64,000 bases of DNA from UKL13-2 sp044229235 (GCA_044229235.1 JBGATH010000002.1:62001-126000), one strand, 5' to 3'. Positions 1 to 9,834 are shown, numbered from the stretch's first letter. Program-made: numbers and translations. Notes: generated from the sequence alone by a model not told the origin.

Positions 1-90
1 GAAGGCAAACCACGAAAACCTGCTCGGCGCCGCCATGGTCCCGGGATGCTAGAGTTTCCCCCATCGAACCGCGTCGTCCGGAAAGCCGTC

Positions 91-1047
91 ATGCCCCGCT
101 ACCTGCCCAGTGTTGTTTGCGTTTGCCTGCTCACCCTGACCGGTTGCGCGGCGGTTGCGGAAAGGCCTGCAGCCGCCACCTCGGCAGGCTTTGGCGCCGA
201 CGAAACCATGCCCTTCACCGTCGAACGCATTGTCCGGCCCGGACCGGTGGCCGGCGTGCTGGTCAAGGTTGATCTCGCCGACCCCCGCGTCAGCGTGGAA
301 GTCGCCCTCAGCGACGCGCGCGACCCCGATGGCGACGGCCCCTGTGTGGGACTGCTTGATACCACCAGCAATGTCGCGCGGCGCAACGATTTCGCCGTCA
401 CCATGAACGCGAGCTTCTTCGAGGCCCCGACGGCGAAGGATGTGATGGGCCGCAAGATTCGCTACTACAGCGGCAACTGCACCTTTCCCGCCGGCTGGCA
501 CTACTCAGGTGGCAAGCTGGTGTCGAAGCCGACCAAGGAAGTGCTGCGTGCCACGCTGGTGGTGCACACCAGCGGCCGCATTTCCATCGCCGGCGACGTG
601 CGTGAACTGCCCGCCGATACGCGCTACGCCGTATCCGGCAACGCCATCCTGCTCGTCAACGGGCAGCCGGTCACCCATGCCCGGGATGCGGTGCGGCATC
701 CGCGCAGTGCTGCCGGACTGAGCGCCGACGGCAAAACGCTGATCCTGTTCGCGCTCGACGGCCGCCAGGCCACCGCCGAGGAATCGGTGTACGGGCGCGC
801 GCACAGCCGCGGCGCCACGCTGGCGGAACTGGCGGAGTTGATGCTCGGCTTTGGCGCGGCCAACGCCCTCAACCTCGATGGCGGCGGCAGCACCTCGCTG
901 GTCGTCAAGGATCCGCATACCGGTGTGTTTTCCATCGCCAATCAACCCTCCGACGGCTCAACCCTGAAGTTTCCGGTGGCCATCGAGCGACCGGTGGCCG
1001 ATGTGCTGGGCATCCGCGTCGCGCCGCGCAGCGCGCTGCCGCGCTGA
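91..1047 (+). CDS. Phosphodiester glycosidase family lipoprotein (NAGPA/DUF2233-like)
   Basis: The 318-residue product starts with a lipoprotein signal peptide ending in LTLTGC, so it should be anchored in the periplasm. The body has family features of NAGPA-type phosphodiester glycosidases: an early TMNASFF segment, a central AVSGNAILLVNGQPV stretch, and a C-terminal NLDGGGSTSLVV motif, which is the hallmark of the fold. These enzymes remove sugars from phosphodiester-linked glycoconjugates; the substrate here is unknown. I chose ATG 91 over the upstream in-frame ATG 46 because the signal peptide begins there. The next gene starts about 30 bases downstream and may be cotranscribed. Confidence 0.8.
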   Translation: MPRYLPSVVCVCLLTLTGCAAVAERPAAATSAGFGADETMPFTVERIVRPGPVAGVLVKVDLADPRVSVEVALSDARDPDGDGPCVGLLDTTSNVARRNDFAVTMNASFFEAPTAKDVMGRKIRYYSGNCTFPAGWHYSGGKLVSKPTKEVLRATLVVHTSGRISIAGDVRELPADTRYAVSGNAILLVNGQPVTHARDAVRHPRSAAGLSADGKTLILFALDGRQATAEESVYGRAHSRGATLAELAELMLGFGAANALNLDGGGSTSLVVKDPHTGVFSIANQPSDGSTLKFPVAIERPVADVLGIRVAPRSALPR

Positions 1048-1078
1048 CGGGTTCGCGAACCGGCCGTCGTCGATCCGA

Positions 1079-1840
1079 GTGACGCAAGGCGTGCAACTGC
1101 TCACCTCCCTGCTGTTGCCGCCGGCGTCGCTGTTCATCGCTTTCGTTGCAGGCGCACTGCTGCTTCGCCGTTGGCCACGGACCGGCAAGTCGCTGATGGC
1201 GATTTCATTTCTGCTGCTGTGGCTGCTGTCGACACCGCTGGTGAGCAATGCCCTGCTTGACGAACTTGATGCCGAATCGGTCGATGCGAAACCCGACTTC
1301 AGCCGCGCGCAGGCGATCGTCGTGCTCAGTGCCGGGCGTTACGTCGCGAGCCGCGATTTTGCCGCCGGCGGCAAGGACATGGTGGATGGTTTCACGCTGG
1401 AACGGCTGCGTCACGGCGCCGCCGTGTACCGCGAATCCCGGCTGCCGATGGCCGTCACCGGCGGCCCGCCGGAGGCCGGTGGCGAATCGATGGCGAAACT
1501 GATGTCGCGGGCGCTGCGCGATTTCAATGTGCCGGTGACGTGGCTGGAGGAAGCCGCACGCAATACCGGTGAAAACGCCGCGTACAGCGCGCGCCTGCTG
1601 GAACCGGCAAAGGTCCGCACCATTGTGCTGGTCACGCACGGCTGGCATATGCCGCGGGCGCGCCGCGCGTTCGAGCGCGCCGGCTTCAAGGTGATTCCGG
1701 CGGCCACCGGGCTGCACCACCGCGTGCCGCCCACGCCCGCCCAGTTCCGGCCCGGCGCTGCCGCGCTGCGTGACAGCGAGCTGTTTGTTCACGAAGCCAT
1801 CGGTCTGGCGTGGTACCGGATTCGTGGCGCCGGTCAATGA
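1079..1840 (+). CDS. YdcF/ElyC-like DUF218 membrane protein
   Basis: This protein has two hydrophobic N-terminal segments (about residues 5-25 and 32-52), then a DUF218 domain of about 190 residues. Visible DUF218 features are AIVVLSAGR near the start of the domain, an AVTGGPP strand, LEEAARNTGENA in the middle, and a VTHGWHMPRARRAF segment. Homologues include ElyC and SanA, implicated in envelope integrity or vancomycin tolerance; the biochemical activity is poorly known. No ATG fits the start. GTG 1079 is preferred and GTG 1091 is an alternative; neither has a strong ribosome binding site. It lies between two exported hydrolases on the same strand. Confidence 0.75.
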   Translation: MTQGVQLLTSLLLPPASLFIAFVAGALLLRRWPRTGKSLMAISFLLLWLLSTPLVSNALLDELDAESVDAKPDFSRAQAIVVLSAGRYVASRDFAAGGKDMVDGFTLERLRHGAAVYRESRLPMAVTGGPPEAGGESMAKLMSRALRDFNVPVTWLEEAARNTGENAAYSARLLEPAKVRTIVLVTHGWHMPRARRAFERAGFKVIPAATGLHHRVPPTPAQFRPGAAALRDSELFVHEAIGLAWYRIRGAGQ

Positions 1841-1904
1841 ACCCCGAGCAGCTGCCGTGTATGGTGTCGCCCAGCTGATTGCTTTCACCCCAACGAGGAG
1901 AACC

Positions 1905-3197
1905 GTGTTGCCCGCCCAAACCTTTGTCAAACCGCTCGCGCTTGCCCTGCTCACATTGGCCGGTCCGCTGGCTGCCGCACCGATCGCATTGCAGTGCGCG
2001 CGCCTGATCGACGTGCGCGCGCTGGAAATGCAAACCGAGCGCACCGTGGTCGTCGACGGCAAGAAAATCCTGCGCGTGGAAAAGGGCTACACCAGTCCGG
2101 CCGGCGCCACCGTGGTGGACCTGAAGAATCACACCTGCATGCCGGGACTGATCGACCTGCATGTGCACCTCGGCGGTCAATCCGCGCCCGGCGGCGCCTA
2201 CGAGGGCTTCACCCTCAACCCGACGGACTACACCGTTCGCGGCACCCACTACGCGGAAAAGACCTTGATGGCCGGCTTCACCTCGGTGCGTGAACTCGGC
2301 GCGGCGCAGGGTGTGAGCATCGCTCTGCGCAACGGCATCAACCAGGGCTACATCAAGGGGCCGCGCATCCAGGCGGCGGGCGGCGTGATCAGCACCGGCG
2401 GCCACGGCGATCCCACCAACGGCCTGCGCGCCTCGCTGATGGGCAACCCAGGCCCCGAAAGCGGCGTGATCAACGGCCCGGCCGAAGCGGCCAAGGTGGT
2501 GCGCCAGCGCTACAAGGAAGGATTCGATCTCATCAAGATTTCCACCACCGGCGGCGTGATGTCGCTGGCCAAGAGCGGCGATGCGCCGCTGCTGGCCGAT
2601 GCCGAACTTGCGGCCATCGTCACCACTGCCAAAGACTACGGCTTTCCCGTGACCACCCACGCACACGGCGCAGAAGGCATGAAGCGCGCCATCCGCGCCG
2701 GCGTGCAAACCATCGAGCACGGCACTTATCTCGATGACGAAGCCATTGCCCTGATGAAAGAACGCGGCACCTGGCTGGTCCCGACCATTTCCGCGGGCCG
2801 CTTCGTCGCCGACAAGGCGAAAGAGGCGGGGTACTTCCCGGAAATCATCCGCGTCAAGGCCGCAGCCATCGGGCCGGAAATCCAGCGCATGTTCGCGCGC
2901 GCCTACAAGGCCGGCGTGAAAATCGCCTTCGGCACCGACACCGGCGTTCAGCCGCACGGCGACAACGCCAAGGAATTCCAGTACATGGTCGAAGGCGGCA
3001 TGCCGCCGCTTGAAGCCATCCGCGCCGCCACGTTTTACGCCGCTTCCGTCATGGGCGTCGACAAGGACCTGGGCACCGTCGAAGCCGGCAAACTGGCCGA
3101 CGTGGTGGCGGTGAGCGGCGACCCGGCGAAAGACATCGCCAGCATGATGAAGATGGCCTTCGTCATGAAGGACGGCGTGGTGTATCGCAAGCCCTGA
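1905..3197 (+). CDS. Exported metal-dependent amidohydrolase (imidazolonepropionase-like)
   Basis: A 430-residue amidohydrolase with a signal peptide ending in GPLAAA. The metal-binding pattern of the superfamily is complete: HVHLGG after strand 1, the lysine in LIKISTTGGV that is normally carboxylated, THAHGAEG and IEHGT for the two later histidines, and the aspartate in FGTDTGV. Relatives act on peptides or cyclic amides (prolidase- or imidazolonepropionase-like); the substrate cannot be read from sequence. GTG 1905 is chosen because GAGGAG lies five to ten bases upstream and it begins the signal peptide. A more upstream ATG would add a non-coding-looking extension. Confidence 0.85.
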   Translation: MLPAQTFVKPLALALLTLAGPLAAAPIALQCARLIDVRALEMQTERTVVVDGKKILRVEKGYTSPAGATVVDLKNHTCMPGLIDLHVHLGGQSAPGGAYEGFTLNPTDYTVRGTHYAEKTLMAGFTSVRELGAAQGVSIALRNGINQGYIKGPRIQAAGGVISTGGHGDPTNGLRASLMGNPGPESGVINGPAEAAKVVRQRYKEGFDLIKISTTGGVMSLAKSGDAPLLADAELAAIVTTAKDYGFPVTTHAHGAEGMKRAIRAGVQTIEHGTYLDDEAIALMKERGTWLVPTISAGRFVADKAKEAGYFPEIIRVKAAAIGPEIQRMFARAYKAGVKIAFGTDTGVQPHGDNAKEFQYMVEGGMPPLEAIRAATFYAASVMGVDKDLGTVEAGKLADVVAVSGDPAKDIASMMKMAFVMKDGVVYRKP

Positions 3198-3268
3198 CCG
3201 CCCGACATCGCTGGTGCGACCGGGCAGCGCCGTGGCTGGTCGCCCGGCGCGTGGGCCGGTATGACTCG

Positions 3269-3517
3269 CTACTTGCGGCCGCCGCCGGAGGCCTCGGTCA
3301 GCTGGTTGGCAATGCCCAGGTGCTGGTTCTGCTCGGTGTATTCCTTGTTGCCCACCGCCTTGATCACGCGTTCGGTGGTCGGTTTCGCCAGCCGCGTGCC
3401 CGTCGCCAGCTTGCCTTGTGCAAGCAGCGTGCGGTTCGCATAGTCCAGGTCGACCGACAGGCAGCCGCCGAGCAACATTACCGTGGCCATCACGGCCAAT
3501 CCCGAAAATCTACGCAT
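3269..3517 (-). CDS. Small lipoprotein
   Basis: An 82-residue protein with a classic lipoprotein signal (MATVMLLGGC) and a mature part of about 63 residues with no family I recognise. The start at 3517 is supported by GGAGGAGGG directly upstream. It lies downstream of the broken M48 gene on the same strand, separated by about 220 bases that hold a family A hairpin repeat. Frame loss in the M48 gene makes that reading frame run into this one, so the two can be mistaken for a single long protein. Confidence 0.75.
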   Translation of the reverse strand: MRRFSGLAVMATVMLLGGCLSVDLDYANRTLLAQGKLATGTRLAKPTTERVIKAVGNKEYTEQNQHLGIANQLTEASGGGRK

Positions 3518-3650
3518 CTGCCCTCCTCCCCACACGCTGACAACGCGAATCGCGTCGTCTGATTGTAGGCAGCGCGGCGCGGCAGCCTGTGCCGGTTTGT
3601 GCCGTGTTTGCGACAGAAACACACGGCAAGGCAGGCTCGCGATATCGAAG

Positions 3651-3712
3651 TCAAGCACTGGCGGGCCTCGCAGGGCAAAAGTGTCTGGAGAGGCGCGCCA
3701 GTGCTTGAGTTT
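3651..3712. repeat. Family A palindromic intergenic repeat, copy 1
   Basis: A 62-base imperfect palindrome. The left arm tcaagcactggcg and right arm cgccagtgcttga pair perfectly around an asymmetric centre. It lies between the M48 pseudogene and the small lipoprotein gene. Further copies are near 10765, 19813, 25869, 31432, 39909, 49917 and (degenerate) 60609. Confidence 0.85.
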
Positions 3713-3741
3713 CAATGCCGGGGCAATTGCTCGGACCGGGT

Positions 3742-4975
3742 TTACTTCAGGTTCTCCGCCTTCCACCGCATCGCCGAATAAATCCGCGTGTGGCCGCTGG
3801 GGTGGTCGAAGAACACGAATTCCTCGATCGGGCCCGGTTCCATCTTGCGGTACTCTGACAGCTTGTAGATGGCTTCGGCGAAGCCATCGGGTTCGCGCGC
3901 CGCGTTCAGGCCGAACAGGTCCGCCTCGACCTCGGCGACTCGGATGATGGTTTTTTGCACCGGGGTGGCGAGGAAGATATAGACCGAGAACAACGCGGCG
4001 AGCAGCGGCAGCCCGGCAGGATCGGTAATTCCTTTCACACCAAAGCGCGCGCCATAGCGGACAAACGCCCAATCCCGCCATCACGGCGCGGATCTCGGCG
4101 GGCGTGGTGCGATTGAGCAGGTTGTCGTTAAGCGTGATGCGGGTGGTGCCGAACAGGCCGCTGACGTTGGCGCTTACTCGCTTGGTCTGTTTGGAGGCAT
4201 TGGACACATACACGTTTTCGGCCGGAATGCCGTTGGCGCGCGCCATGGACAGGATCTCGTTGCGGATCGGGCCTTCCGGCAGGGGGGTGAAGGTATTGAA
4301 CAGGGGCGAAATGAACACCGGCCCAGCCATGATGAGCAGCATGATGAAGCCCGCCCCGGCGACCGACCCCCACGCCCACCAGGATTGCGGCATGCGACGC
4401 AGGATGGCGTACAGCCCTGTGATGGCGATGCCGCTGATCACCATGTCGACGCCGAGGCCAATGCCCTGTTCCCCGAACCAGCCGAGGAAAGTCATGTTGG
4501 ACAGGCCGTACTGGTGCTCCCGGTAGAAACCTTCATAAAAGGTCATGGGGAACGCCAGCACCGCTCCCAGCGGCACCCATGCCAGCACGTAAATAAGCGT
4601 CTGCAGGTTCTTGCGGTGGGTGCGGCGTTCGGCGAACTCGCGAATGCGCGCCGAAATGCGTGTCGACAGCAGCAGCCAGGCGACCACCAGGCCATAGAGC
4701 AGGTTCCACAGCAACAGCCAGTACCCGCCCTCAAAGTAAGCGTCCGACTTGGCGCGGGCCTCGCCCTGCAGGCGATCGAGGTAGGCGCGGGTGGCGGCTT
4801 CCGCATCCAGCCTGGCCGCCGGCGGGGTCGCGACGGCGGGTGTAGGGGCAGCAACGGCGCCCTGTGCGACTGCGGCGGGGGCATTGGCGGCCGCATCGGC
4901 AGCGGCGGTGTCGGGCGAAAAACTGGCGACCAGCAATACCAGCGCAAACAGGACAGGGAACAGGCGATTCAGCAT
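3742..4975 (-). pseudogene. M48 family (Ste24-like) metalloprotease, catalytic segment deleted
   Basis: The N-terminal part, starting at 4975 behind GAGGT, has a signal peptide, an Ala/Pro-rich stretch and Ste24-type membrane segments (WLLLWNLLYGLVVAWLLL; MVISGIAITGLYAI). It continues to NRTTPAEIRAVMA near 4080. In intact relatives the next residues are the zinc-binding HExxH and a further membrane helix. Here the frame runs instead into unrelated sequence, and the expected C-terminal part (AFVRYGARFGVKGITDP through AEVEADLFGLNAAREPDGFA to the stop at 3742) resumes in another frame. About 30 residues including HExxH appear to be missing. Both flanks are otherwise well conserved, so the lesion looks recent, or could be an assembly error. 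Confidence 0.75.
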
Positions 4976-5306
4976 GGGGTGGACCTCGGTGGGTAGGGGG
5001 TCGGGAAAAAGCGCAAACTGCGGGGGTGGGTGTCCGCAGCGGGAAAGCGATTCTAGCGGATCGGGCCGAATTTCCGGCGTGCCGCGGTGTGTCGCTGCGA
5101 ACACGCACCGAAACTGGGCCGGTCGGGTTTTCGTTGGCGCCGGCCCACCCGCGATTCATCACCGCGAATTCGCATTTCGTCCCTCCCCGCTGGAACCCGC
5201 ACGCATGCGGGACTAGCCTGTCGAAATAGGGAGTGGGAAGTCCGAAACGGCGTCCCGCGGCATTGCGCCAACTCCGACCCCAACAATTTCAAACCGGAAA
5301 ACTGCC
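4976..5306. other. Divergent intergenic region
   Basis: This stretch separates the minus-strand M48 pseudogene from the plus-strand efflux operon and should hold both promoters. I see no gene in it. A short perfect hairpin (CCCGCA, four-base loop, TGCGGG) lies at 5196-5211. No confident sigma70 promoter was recognised. Confidence 0.4.
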
Positions 5307-6446
5307 ATGTCGTATCGCAAAACTCTCGTTGTTGTCACCCTGCTCGCCCTGGCCGCTTGCAGCAAGGACCCGGCCAAATCCGCCAACGCCGACAAGGACA
5401 AGGCCGCGGCGAGCGCCCTGCTGCTGGCCGCCGAAGACGTGCACACCGTGCACGCCAATGCGCTTGCCTCGGGGCCGTCCATTACCGGGTCAGTCCAGCC
5501 GGAACGTAACGCCGATCTGCGCGCCGAGGTGTCCACCGTCGTGCTCAGACTGGTCAAGGACAACGGCGACCAGGTACGACGTGGCGACCTGTTGATGCAC
5601 CTCGACGACACCGCCATTCGCGACAGCCTCGCCTCGGCCGAGGCGGCCTCACGCGCCGCCTCGCAGGCCTTCGACCAGGCAGAACGCCAGTTCCAGCGCA
5701 TGAAGACCCTGCGCGCTTCGGGCATGGCCTCGGCGCAGCAACTGGAGGACTCCGAAATCCGTCGTAATAACACCCAGAGCGACCTCGAAGCGGCCAAGAC
5801 GCGTGTCGTCCAGGCCCGGCAACAGCTGGCGCGGACCGAGATTCGTGCGCCGTTCGACGGCGTGGTCAGCGATCGCAAGGTCTCGGCCGGCGATACGGTC
5901 CAGATCGGCAAGGAATTGGTGAAGGTCATCGACCCGTCGAGCATGCGTTTCCAGGGCCTCGTCTCGGCCGACCAGATCGGCAACGTCAAAGCCGGACAAA
6001 ATGTGTCGTTCCGCATCAACGGCTATGGCGAACAGGAATTCACCGGCAAGGTTCGCCGCGTCAATCCTTCCGCCAACCCGACCACCCGTCAGGTGGAAGT
6101 GCTGGTCGACTTCACCGGCAAGAACCAGCCGAAGCTGGCCGGCCTGTACGCTGAAGGCCGCGTGGAAACCGAAACCTCGTCCGCGCTAATGATCCCGGCA
6201 ACCGCCCTGATTCGCGAAGGCGACAAGGCCAGCACCTGGCGCGTGAAAGGAAACACCGTGCAGAAGGTGGCTGTGGAAATCGCCCAGCGCGATCCGCGCA
6301 GCGGCAACTACGTGCTCAAGGCCGGTCTGGCGGATGGCGACATGCTGCTGCGCCAGCCTTCGTCGGCACTCAAGGATGGCCAGAAGGTTGAACTTGCCGG
6401 TGCCAACGCGCCCACCAAGGCGGCCATCAACACGGCGGAGAAGTAG
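5307..6446 (+). CDS. RND efflux periplasmic adaptor (membrane fusion protein)
   Basis: A 379-residue HlyD/AcrA-type adaptor. The N-terminus is a lipoprotein signal (VVTLLALAACSK). A biotinyl-lipoyl half (RAEVSTVVLRLVKDNGDQV), a coiled-coil hairpin rich in Ala, Gln and Glu, and the second half (RTEIRAPFDGVVSDRKV) follow in order, then beta-barrel and membrane-proximal domains. It should bridge the inner-membrane pump encoded two bases downstream to an outer-membrane channel. No TolC-like gene accompanies it, so the channel must be encoded elsewhere. Substrates cannot be deduced. Transcription of the pair probably ends at the terminator near 9850. Confidence 0.9.
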   Translation: MSYRKTLVVVTLLALAACSKDPAKSANADKDKAAASALLLAAEDVHTVHANALASGPSITGSVQPERNADLRAEVSTVVLRLVKDNGDQVRRGDLLMHLDDTAIRDSLASAEAASRAASQAFDQAERQFQRMKTLRASGMASAQQLEDSEIRRNNTQSDLEAAKTRVVQARQQLARTEIRAPFDGVVSDRKVSAGDTVQIGKELVKVIDPSSMRFQGLVSADQIGNVKAGQNVSFRINGYGEQEFTGKVRRVNPSANPTTRQVEVLVDFTGKNQPKLAGLYAEGRVETETSSALMIPATALIREGDKASTWRVKGNTVQKVAVEIAQRDPRSGNYVLKAGLADGDMLLRQPSSALKDGQKVELAGANAPTKAAINTAEK

Positions 6447-6448
6447 TC

Positions 6449-9400
6449 ATGGTTCTCTCAGACTTCAGTATCAAGCGGCCGGTCACCACGGTCGTCATCG
6501 TCATCATGCTGATGTGCCTTGGCCTGCTGGCACTCAAGAAACTGCGCGTCAACCAGATCCCCGACGTGGAAGCGCCGGTGATGGTGATCAACATCCCCTA
6601 TCCGGGTGCCTCCCCCGACACAGTGGAACGCGAGATCATCAACCGAATCGAGAAGCCGCTGCAAAGCATCCCGATGGTGAACCACACCTATGCGACGGCA
6701 GACGAATCCAACGCCCGCGTGGTGCTGGTGTTCCACTTCAAGAAAAACATGACCGAGGCGCCGGACGAGATCCGCAACGTCATCGCCTCGGTGCGGCACA
6801 AGCTGCCGGTGGAAATGCGTGAACCGATCCTGCAGCGCATCGACCCCTCGGCGCAGCCGATCATGCAGATGGCGCTGTCGTCCACCACCCAGACGCACGC
6901 CGAGATTTCGCGGCTGGCGGAAGACACGCTGGCCGACAAGTTTCGCGGTGTCGATGGCGTGGCGTCGGTTACCGTCAATGGCGCATTGCGCCGCGAGCTG
7001 TCGGTACTGTTGCGCGCCGAAAAACTGCGCGAGTTCAATGTTTCTGTCAGCGAAGTGGTCGGCGCGCTGCGCGCGCAGAACACCACCGCGCCGGTGGGCC
7101 GCATCAAGGGCACGCTGGACGAGCAAAGCATTCGCCTGCTGGGCCGCATCGAGTCGCCCGCCGAGTTCGAACAGATCGTATTGAAGCGCCGCGGCAACGA
7201 AGTGGTGCGCCTGGGGCAGGTGGCCACCATTGCCGACGGCTTCGGTGAACTGTCCAGCTTCAGCCTGCGCAACGGTTCGCCCAACGTCGGCATGTCGATC
7301 ACCCGCTCGCGCGACGCGAGCACCGTGGCGGTGGCCGACAAGATCCGCAAGATGGTGGAAGAGGTCAACAAGACGCTGCCGAAGGGCTCCAAGCTGGAAG
7401 TCACCCAGGATGGGGGCGAGGACGCGGCAGCCAGCCTCAAGAACGTGATCGAGGCGCTGATCTTCGGCGCGCTGCTGACCATCTTCGTGGTGTACGCCTT
7501 CCTCAATTCCTGGCGCTCCACCACCATCACCGCGCTGGCCCTTCCCACCTCGGTGATCGCGGCCTTCATCGCCGTGTGGGCCTGCGGCTTCACACTCAAC
7601 TTCATGACGCTGCTCGGCCTGTCGCTGGCCATCGGCGTGCTGATTGACGATGCCATCGTGGTGCGCGAGAACATCGTGCGCCACATGGAAATGGGCGCCG
7701 ACCGCATGACCGCTGCACGCGAAGGCACGCGTGAAATCGGCATGGCGGTGATGGCCACCACTTTTTCGATCATCGCGGTCTTCATTCCCGTCGCGTTCAT
7801 GGGTGGCGGCGCCGGCGAGTGGTTCCGTCCGTTCGCGCTCACCGTGGCCGCCTCGGTGATGGTAAGCCTGTTCATTTCCTTCACGCTGGATCCGATGCTG
7901 TCGGCTTACTGGGGCGACCCCGTGGGATACGCCCACCAGCCGAAGAAAGGCATCTCGCTGTGGCTGTCGAAATTCAACGTCTGGTTTGACCACCAGTCTG
8001 ATCGCTACGGCAACGTCATCGCCTGGGCGCTGCATCACCGCAAATGGATGACCGCCATTGCCGGTGCCTGCCTGGTCGGTGCGCTGGTGTTGCAGGCCAC
8101 CGTGGGCGGCTCCAGCTTCCTGCCCAAGTCGGACGTCGGCGTGGTTGCCATCGAGGTGCGCACGCCCTCCAGTGCCAGCCTCGAATACGCGAAGCTGAAG
8201 GTGGAAAAAGCCGCCGAGCTCGCGCGCACCCTGCCGGAAACCAAGGCCACCAACGCCAATGTGCGTGCCGGTGGCGGCCGCGTGTACGTCGACATCGGCA
8301 AGAGCACCGAGCGCAAGCGTTCGGCGGCCGAGATCGCAGTTGACCTCAGGAAGCTGCTCACGCGCCTGATCGGTGCCGAGTATGTGGTGCTGGATGACCT
8401 GAACAATGGCGCCAGGAAGCCCGTGGAGATCCAGTTCTCCGGCCCGGATTCCAGGAAGCTGCTGGCCATCACCGGTGACTTCATGGAGAAGCTTTCCAAG
8501 GTGCCGGGCGCGGTCGATGTCGGCCTCTCGGAGCAGGACCCGAAGGATGAACTGAAGATCGAACTCAACCGCGGGCTGGCCAATGCGCTCGGCATCTCGG
8601 TGGGTGACGCCGCGCAGACCTTGCGCGTCGCGTTTGCCGGCGTGGAAGTTGGCGACTGGGTGGACCCGACCGGCGAAGCGCGCGACGTGGCAGTGCGCTT
8701 GCATCCGGATGATCGCGTCAGCGCCGCCAACATCGAACACCTGCCGGTTGCGGTAACCGGTTCCAACATGATGGTGCCGCTGAATCAGATCGCCAGCATC
8801 ACCATGGGCAAGGGACCGGCGCGCATCCAGCACACCGACGGCAAGCGCACCATCTCGGTCTCGGCCAATGCGCAGGGACGCTCGCCCGGCGAAGTAACTG
8901 CCGACGCGATGAAAATTGCCAAGCAGATCGACTTCCCGGCCGGTTTCGGCCTGGAGCTGGGCGGTGATTCGCGTGAACAGCAGGAAGTGTTCTCCGAGAT
9001 GGGCATCGCGCTGGTGATGGGTATCGGCCTCATGTACCTGACGCTGGTGATCCAGTTCGGCTCGTTCACCGCGCCGCTGCCGATCATGATGTCGCTGCCG
9101 CTGTCGCTGATCGGCGTGGTGCTGGCGCTGCTGGTGACGCGCGGAACGCTCAACCTGATGAGCTTCATCGGCATCATCATGCTCATGGGGCTGGTGGCAA
9201 AAAACGCCATCCTGCTGCTCGACTGCGCGCGCAAGGAAGAAGCCAAGGGCGTCAATCGTGAAGAGGCATTGATGCACGCCGGCAGGGTGCGCCTGCGGCC
9301 GATCCTCATGACCACGTTCGCCTTGATCGCCGGCATGATGCCGGTGGCACTGGCGCTGGGTGAAGGCGGCGAGTTCTATCAGCCGATGGCGGTCGCCATC

Positions 9401-9820
9401 ATCGGCGGAACCATCACCTCGACGATTCTCACGCTGCTGGTGGTGCCGACCTTCTACGACAGCATCGAGATCACCCGTGACCGCGCCATCGCCAAGTACC
9501 ACGCTCGTGAAGCGCGCTGGAATCCGTTCGTGGCGTTCGTGCTGACGTTCTTCGAAGCCATCCTCGCGTTGACGCTGGTGCGGCTGGTTTACCGCGTGGC
9601 GAAAAGTGCCGGCGCCAACTACGCCCCTCGCAAGGCTCGTTGGGGCACGCCAGCCGCGATCGCCCTGACCGGACTCGAGGGCATCTTCGCGGTGACAGGC
9701 ATTCGCATGCTGTACCGCCTGGTGATGTTGATTGTCGGTGCCATCCGCGAGCGTCGCAACCGGAAGGACGGCGGGCAGTTGAAGCCGCCGTTGCCAGAGG
9801 CACACGCCGCGGCTGATTGA
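6449..9820 (+). CDS. RND efflux pump, HAE1/AcrB-like, with C-terminal extension
   Basis: This 1123-residue inner-membrane proton-driven exporter starts with the family signature FSIKRPVTTVVIVIML. TM4 carries the proton-relay aspartate pair in GVLIDDAIVVREN, and LMGLVAKNAILLLD is in the second repeat. Two large periplasmic loops are present. It overlaps nothing but follows its adaptor by two bases. The last 100 or so residues extend beyond the usual TM12 and contain two similar blocks: RWNPFVAFVLTFFEAI followed by LVRLVYR, and RWGTPAAIALTGLEGI followed by GIRMLYR. These look like a duplicated membrane hairpin not typical of AcrB. Function of the extension is unknown. Confidence 0.92.
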   Translation: MVLSDFSIKRPVTTVVIVIMLMCLGLLALKKLRVNQIPDVEAPVMVINIPYPGASPDTVEREIINRIEKPLQSIPMVNHTYATADESNARVVLVFHFKKNMTEAPDEIRNVIASVRHKLPVEMREPILQRIDPSAQPIMQMALSSTTQTHAEISRLAEDTLADKFRGVDGVASVTVNGALRRELSVLLRAEKLREFNVSVSEVVGALRAQNTTAPVGRIKGTLDEQSIRLLGRIESPAEFEQIVLKRRGNEVVRLGQVATIADGFGELSSFSLRNGSPNVGMSITRSRDASTVAVADKIRKMVEEVNKTLPKGSKLEVTQDGGEDAAASLKNVIEALIFGALLTIFVVYAFLNSWRSTTITALALPTSVIAAFIAVWACGFTLNFMTLLGLSLAIGVLIDDAIVVRENIVRHMEMGADRMTAAREGTREIGMAVMATTFSIIAVFIPVAFMGGGAGEWFRPFALTVAASVMVSLFISFTLDPMLSAYWGDPVGYAHQPKKGISLWLSKFNVWFDHQSDRYGNVIAWALHHRKWMTAIAGACLVGALVLQATVGGSSFLPKSDVGVVAIEVRTPSSASLEYAKLKVEKAAELARTLPETKATNANVRAGGGRVYVDIGKSTERKRSAAEIAVDLRKLLTRLIGAEYVVLDDLNNGARKPVEIQFSGPDSRKLLAITGDFMEKLSKVPGAVDVGLSEQDPKDELKIELNRGLANALGISVGDAAQTLRVAFAGVEVGDWVDPTGEARDVAVRLHPDDRVSAANIEHLPVAVTGSNMMVPLNQIASITMGKGPARIQHTDGKRTISVSANAQGRSPGEVTADAMKIAKQIDFPAGFGLELGGDSREQQEVFSEMGIALVMGIGLMYLTLVIQFGSFTAPLPIMMSLPLSLIGVVLALLVTRGTLNLMSFIGIIMLMGLVAKNAILLLDCARKEEAKGVNREEALMHAGRVRLRPILMTTFALIAGMMPVALALGEGGEFYQPMAVAIIGGTITSTILTLLVVPTFYDSIEITRDRAIAKYHAREARWNPFVAFVLTFFEAILALTLVRLVYRVAKSAGANYAPRKARWGTPAAIALTGLEGIFAVTGIRMLYRLVMLIVGAIRERRNRKDGGQLKPPLPEAHAAAD

Positions 9821-9834
9821 GCCAACGGTGCACC

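Noticed and set aside
3269..5104. A single 611-codon protein joining the M48 N-terminus to the small lipoprotein
   Set aside because: The join arises from the frame change after the M48 deletion; the lipoprotein has its own strong ribosome binding site and signal peptide.
5196..5211. Short hairpin CCCGCA-CGCA-TGCGGG as a terminator
   Set aside because: It is in a divergent promoter region with no T-run.
6458..9805. A very long open frame (about 1115 codons) on the minus strand opposite the RND pump
   Set aside because: It is a mirror of the GC-rich codon pattern of the pump gene, His/Gln/Arg-rich and without domains.
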